A stretch of 64,000 nt of DNA. It comes from Bryoerythrophyllum caledonicum. Its lineage: Eukaryota > Streptophyta > Bryopsida > Pottiales > Pottiaceae. This document shows positions 62,795-64,000 of this stretch, piece by piece. Position 1 is the stretch's first letter. Every line of letters starts with the position of its first letter. The DNA lies in the NCBI GenBank assembly GCA_963971425.1, contig OZ020517.1:22888462-22952461 (forward strand), given 5' to 3'. The notes below the pieces were generated by a model, which was not told the origin of the DNA, did no database searches, and saw nothing but the letters and a program-made list of their open reading frames with translations. The position numbers were made by a program, and so were the translations under genes.

Positions 62795-63310
62795 GTACAC
62801 TGAACATCACATTTAGTGTAGTCACATAAATAGTGTAATTACCCTACTACACTATTTGCGAACTTGTTCACAATTAGTGTTAGTTGCGGCAAGCTTTTTC
62901 ATACACTACTAGTATTTTATTCACTGCGGCAAGCTTATACAGCTACACTAATTGTGTACAAGTAAAAAAAAAAACCACCCATTTTCACATATAGTGTAAT
63001 GTTTCACATTTAGTGTAATGTTTCACATTTAGTGTAATGTTGTGTCGTTACACTAATTGTAATTCTTCCTTTTAGTGTAAGGGTTCGTATTTAGTGTAGA
63101 CGACACTAAATGCAATGTTTAGTGTAGTGTATCCACACTATGTGATTTTGTTGTTTTACTTTTGATGAATATTTTTCACCAAGAGCACAACTATCTATAT
63201 CACTCAAAGAGACAGATCGTTGCAGACATTGATGGTAAAAATATTCATCACGGGTGAAAATTTATAGCATTTTCAATTCAATTAGTGTGGATACACTTAT
63301 TGTGACCATA
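62795..63310. repeat. Cluster of TTAGTGTA motifs in both orientations
   Basis: The words TTAGTGTA or TACACTAA and close variants occur more than a dozen times, including CACATTTAGTGTAATGTTT repeated in tandem near 62995-63045. GCGGCAAGCTT occurs twice. Looks like a hairpin-rich, MITE-like patch. Confidence 0.6.
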
Positions 63311-63312
63311 TC

Positions 63313-64000
63313 TCCTTGAATTTTGATCCCGCATATGCTCACTACATAGATGGTTCCTTCAAAGAACCAACAGAAACAAGCCCCGGACATTGGCATAGGG
63401 AAAAAGCAAGATATGGCATATATAACTTCACCAAAGGAATAAAAATATCCAAAAGACTATATGGACTTCAAAATATCCTTAGAGCATAAATGATGGCCCT
63501 CTATAAAATCCTCCAAATTATCACTACACAATACACTAATGAACCCCTAGTGCGCATCTTTACATATTGTATAAACGTCTTGTATCTATTAAATATACAA
63601 ATAACACATCCTACCATCCATAATAGCCACCTTGATCAAATCATACTAACATTTATGGTTCAAATGCTACAAGACCGCACACAAATTACAACCCTCCATA
63701 TAGTTAGAGCACATGTCACTATAGAAGGAAATGAACAAGCGGAAAAACTAGTTAAAGAAAGATTAGACAAATTCCATAGAAATGCCAAACACCCGCATGA
63801 ACATGCCCACGCTACCCCATTCTACTTCCAAAGAGAAAGTTGGTCTTCTATGGAAGACACCCTAGATAAAGGCCCTATAAGATTTTTGGATAAATATCTC
63901 AAAAAACAAAATCTAGTTAACAACCCGGATTTAATCTCATAATGTTTCCCTAATAGACAAATGGACCGATACCAACAACATTGATAACAAACTCTCTACA
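63313..64000 (+). pseudogene. 5'-truncated, decayed second LINE copy (RNase H region onward)
   Basis: Aligns with ORF2 from nucleotide 54861 on (IDGSFKEPTE, RLYGLQNILRA, HAHATPFYFQ, KGPIRFLDKYL). Catalytic Glu1977 is a TAA stop, Asp2002 is Tyr and Asp2061 is Glu. The copy runs past the window edge. Similarity starts abruptly at about 63313, the mark of 5' truncation. Confidence 0.85.

Overview
The window looks like nuclear DNA of a land plant. The grounds are an intact IQD (IQ67-domain, calmodulin-binding) gene, GT-AG introns, AAACCCTAA telo-box-type motifs in a gene leader, CHG-type decay of old transposons, and a high load of nested retroelements and MITEs. The species cannot be fixed from the sequence. 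No rRNA, tRNA gene, CRISPR array or organellar block was seen. Gene models were built by eye from reading frames plus splice consensus, and exon joins were kept only where phase closed.

Layout. 1-3200 is one copy (minus strand, cut by the window edge) of a CCGG-rich retroelement-like unit with a gag-like, frameshifted gene. 5128-6005 is a MITE with a tRNA-headed SINE inside it. 6929-8130 (+) and 10829-11787 (-) are tail-to-tail paralogues of an unrecognised plant family sharing two intron positions. 12987-16022 (-) is a six-exon IQD gene whose model closes exactly at 600 aa; one intron holds a perfect 300-bp (AG) repeat. 16.1-27.6 kb is gene-poor, AT-rich and filled with MITEs, a foldback element and a TIR element built of about 180-bp subrepeats.

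27.7-56.8 kb reads best as one decayed minus-strand Ty3/gypsy element split by later insertions. From right to left it has an LTR-like repeat interrupted by a LINE, gag remnants, a 4.2-kb long-TIR foldback element, RNase H and integrase core, a second CCGG-rich element, integrase C-terminus with a PHD finger, and the second LTR-like repeat. Most stop codons in this element are TAG, as expected from CAG decay.

The outstanding feature is a 13.2-kb full-length LINE at 43399-56577 with perfect 12-bp target-site duplications. It has a long leader with tandem monomers and intron-like signals, an intact ORF1, a perfect (AAC)127 spacer and an intact 2415-aa ORF2. ORF2 carries an N-terminal 2A ribosome-skipping motif, an AP endonuclease, reverse transcriptase, RNase H, a CCHC knuckle and a C-terminal restriction-like (PD-(D/E)XK-type) endonuclease signature. 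The SINE at 5.5-5.9 kb shares its 3' tail, which suggests a LINE/SINE partnership. A decayed second LINE copy runs off the right edge.

On the right, 59.9-61.0 kb has exons of a possibly broken gene. 61869-62411 (-) is a 180-aa, probably N-myristoylated, membrane-associated protein. Its leader is tandemly duplicated so that its own start is repeated as a six-codon upstream ORF.
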